Part shown: positions 13,376 through 14,114 of the stretch, piece by piece
Layout: every line of letters begins with the position of its first letter
Position numbering within the stretch: position 1 is the stretch's first letter
Origin: Promethearchaeia archaeon
GTDB lineage: Archaea > Asgardarchaeota > Lokiarchaeia > Sigyniarchaeales > SOKP01
Assembly (NCBI GenBank): GCA_029856445.1
Contig: JAHQWY010000065.1
Coordinates: forward strand, 1-14,114
Direction: 5' to 3'
DNA: 14,114 nt
The notes under the pieces: model-generated
What the model saw: the letters and a program-made list of their open reading frames with translations, nothing else
The model's database searches: none
What the model was told of the DNA's origin: nothing
Position numbers and translations under genes: made by a program

Positions 13376-14114
13376 TTATCTTCCAAGTAATATATCCCAT
13401 AAACTCTTTAATCTTTCTAAGGCTGCTGATACTATTCCCTCTGATGCAAATCTAATTATAAGTATAAGCAGAATAGAAAATAAAAATGTTGGTCTAGTTA
13501 AGATAGTCAAAAATTCATTACCTTCAACTACTTTTTGCAGCTCAGGACTCGTAAGAAATTCACGTAATAAAACCCATATGAATGCTCCCAAAGCTGATCC
13601 AGAGATTGTTGCAATTCCCCCCATAGCTGCCATAACTAATACAATAAATGAAAATAATGGTTGAAAAATTAATGGGTTTACACTTCTATTATACATTACG
13701 ATAAGACCACCAGCAAGACCAGCAAAAAAACTACTAATCATAAATGCAATTACTTTGTACTTTGTAGTGTTAATCCCTGATGCTTCTGCTCCGGTTTCAT
13801 CATCCCGAATTGATTTTAAAATAGTACCCATATTTGATCGTGTAATTTGGATCATTACTATAAAAGAAATAATCATCATGACCAATACGGTATAATAAAC
13901 TACTATTGAGTTAGGAGATAATGCAGGGACATTGGGTATCCCCTCATCACCCCATAAATACTTCTTAAGTTTAGGAATTTTATACAAATTCATCAACATT
14001 ACACCCATAGTCATAGTTCCCAATGCTAAATAAGGACCCTTCAATCTTAGGCAAAGAATCCCAACAATAAAACCAACACCCACAGCAATAAGGAGCCCCA
14101 CGATTAAAGCCCCC
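13376..14114 (-). CDS. livM: ABC transporter permease, LivM type (5' end beyond the window)
   Basis: The leftward frame is open to the window edge. Upstream of the GTG at 14101 it reads G-A-L-I-V before GLLIAVGVGF, so that GTG is internal and the N-terminal helices are missing. About 245 residues are present of a permease usually 300-350 aa long. Conserved points are the LRLKGPYLALGTM segment after the first visible helix (typical LivM LR-L-[RK]-G-x-Y-[FL]-A), SIRDDETGAEASGINTTKYKVIAF (the EAA-like loop contacting the ATPases) and SFFAGLAGGLIVMYN, with hydrophobic helices filling most of the rest. It forms the channel of the Liv importer with LivH, which probably lies just beyond the edge with the substrate-binding protein. 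Confidence 0.93.
   Translation of the reverse strand, partial: GALIVGLLIAVGVGFIVGILCLRLKGPYLALGTMTMGVMLMNLYKIPKLKKYLWGDEGIPNVPALSPNSIVVYYTVLVMMIISFIVMIQITRSNMGTILKSIRDDETGAEASGINTTKYKVIAFMISSFFAGLAGGLIVMYNRSVNPLIFQPLFSFIVLVMAAMGGIATISGSALGAFIWVLLREFLTSPELQKVVEGNEFLTILTRPTFLFSILLILIIRFASEGIVSAALERLKSLWDILLGR

Noticed and set aside
13376..14101. livM as a complete 241-aa gene starting at the GTG at 14101
   Set aside because: The frame continues upstream without a stop to the edge (G-A-L-I-V before the GTG), and LivM proteins are longer, so the gene is truncated by the window.

Overview
The window is AT-rich (coding about one third GC by eye). It has archaeal signals throughout: TATA boxes of the TTTAAATA type, a TrmB-type regulator, mixed leaderless and Shine-Dalgarno starts, oligo-T terminators and an archaeal B-family polymerase paralogue of the PolB2 type. 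Lysine- and isoleucine-rich proteins, together with an archaeal acyl-CoA dehydrogenase, an acyl-CoA ligase, a Liv-type ABC transporter and many small regulators, suggest an Asgard archaeon (Lokiarchaeia-like). This placement is inference from gene content, not a phylogenetic result.

Layout, left to right. (1) The left edge holds the first 84 codons of a leftward gene that resembles the N-terminal domain of a GH20 beta-N-acetylhexosaminidase. (2) Divergent from it is a two-gene rightward unit: a 90-aa conserved helical protein, then an 808-residue B-family DNA polymerase of the PolB2 class. The exonuclease motifs and catalytic motif C are degenerate, and the C-terminus resembles a PCNA-interacting peptide. 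(3) A gap of about 500 bp follows. It is packed with hairpins, including UUCG and GNRA tetraloops, and carries a good TATA box, so it is a candidate structured RNA. (4) Next come a leftward five-helix membrane protein and a leftward pair: a 44-aa four-cysteine protein resembling BssC/TutF, and a GyrI-like ligand-binding protein. A rightward TrmB-type regulator is divergent from this pair. The shared promoter carries an inverted pair of ATTTGTGACA sites, each next to a TATA box, which suggests a self-regulated module. (5) A leftward acyl-CoA dehydrogenase and VOC/epimerase-like pair is convergent with the regulator. (6) A gap of about 690 bp holds promoters and one probable 54-aa rightward gene. 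(7) The rest is a leftward run: livM (cut by the right edge), livG, livF, a HEAT-repeat protein and a FadD-type acyl-CoA synthetase.

The right half reads as uptake and CoA-dependent catabolism of an organic acid or branched amino acid: a Liv transporter, an acyl-CoA ligase, an acyl-CoA dehydrogenase and a methylmalonyl-CoA-epimerase-like protein. The left half is a PolB2 DNA-maintenance locus beside a possible unrecognised RNA. The best candidates for something undescribed are the hairpin array at 3185-3487 and the regulator/four-cysteine protein/GyrI-like module at 4343-6285.
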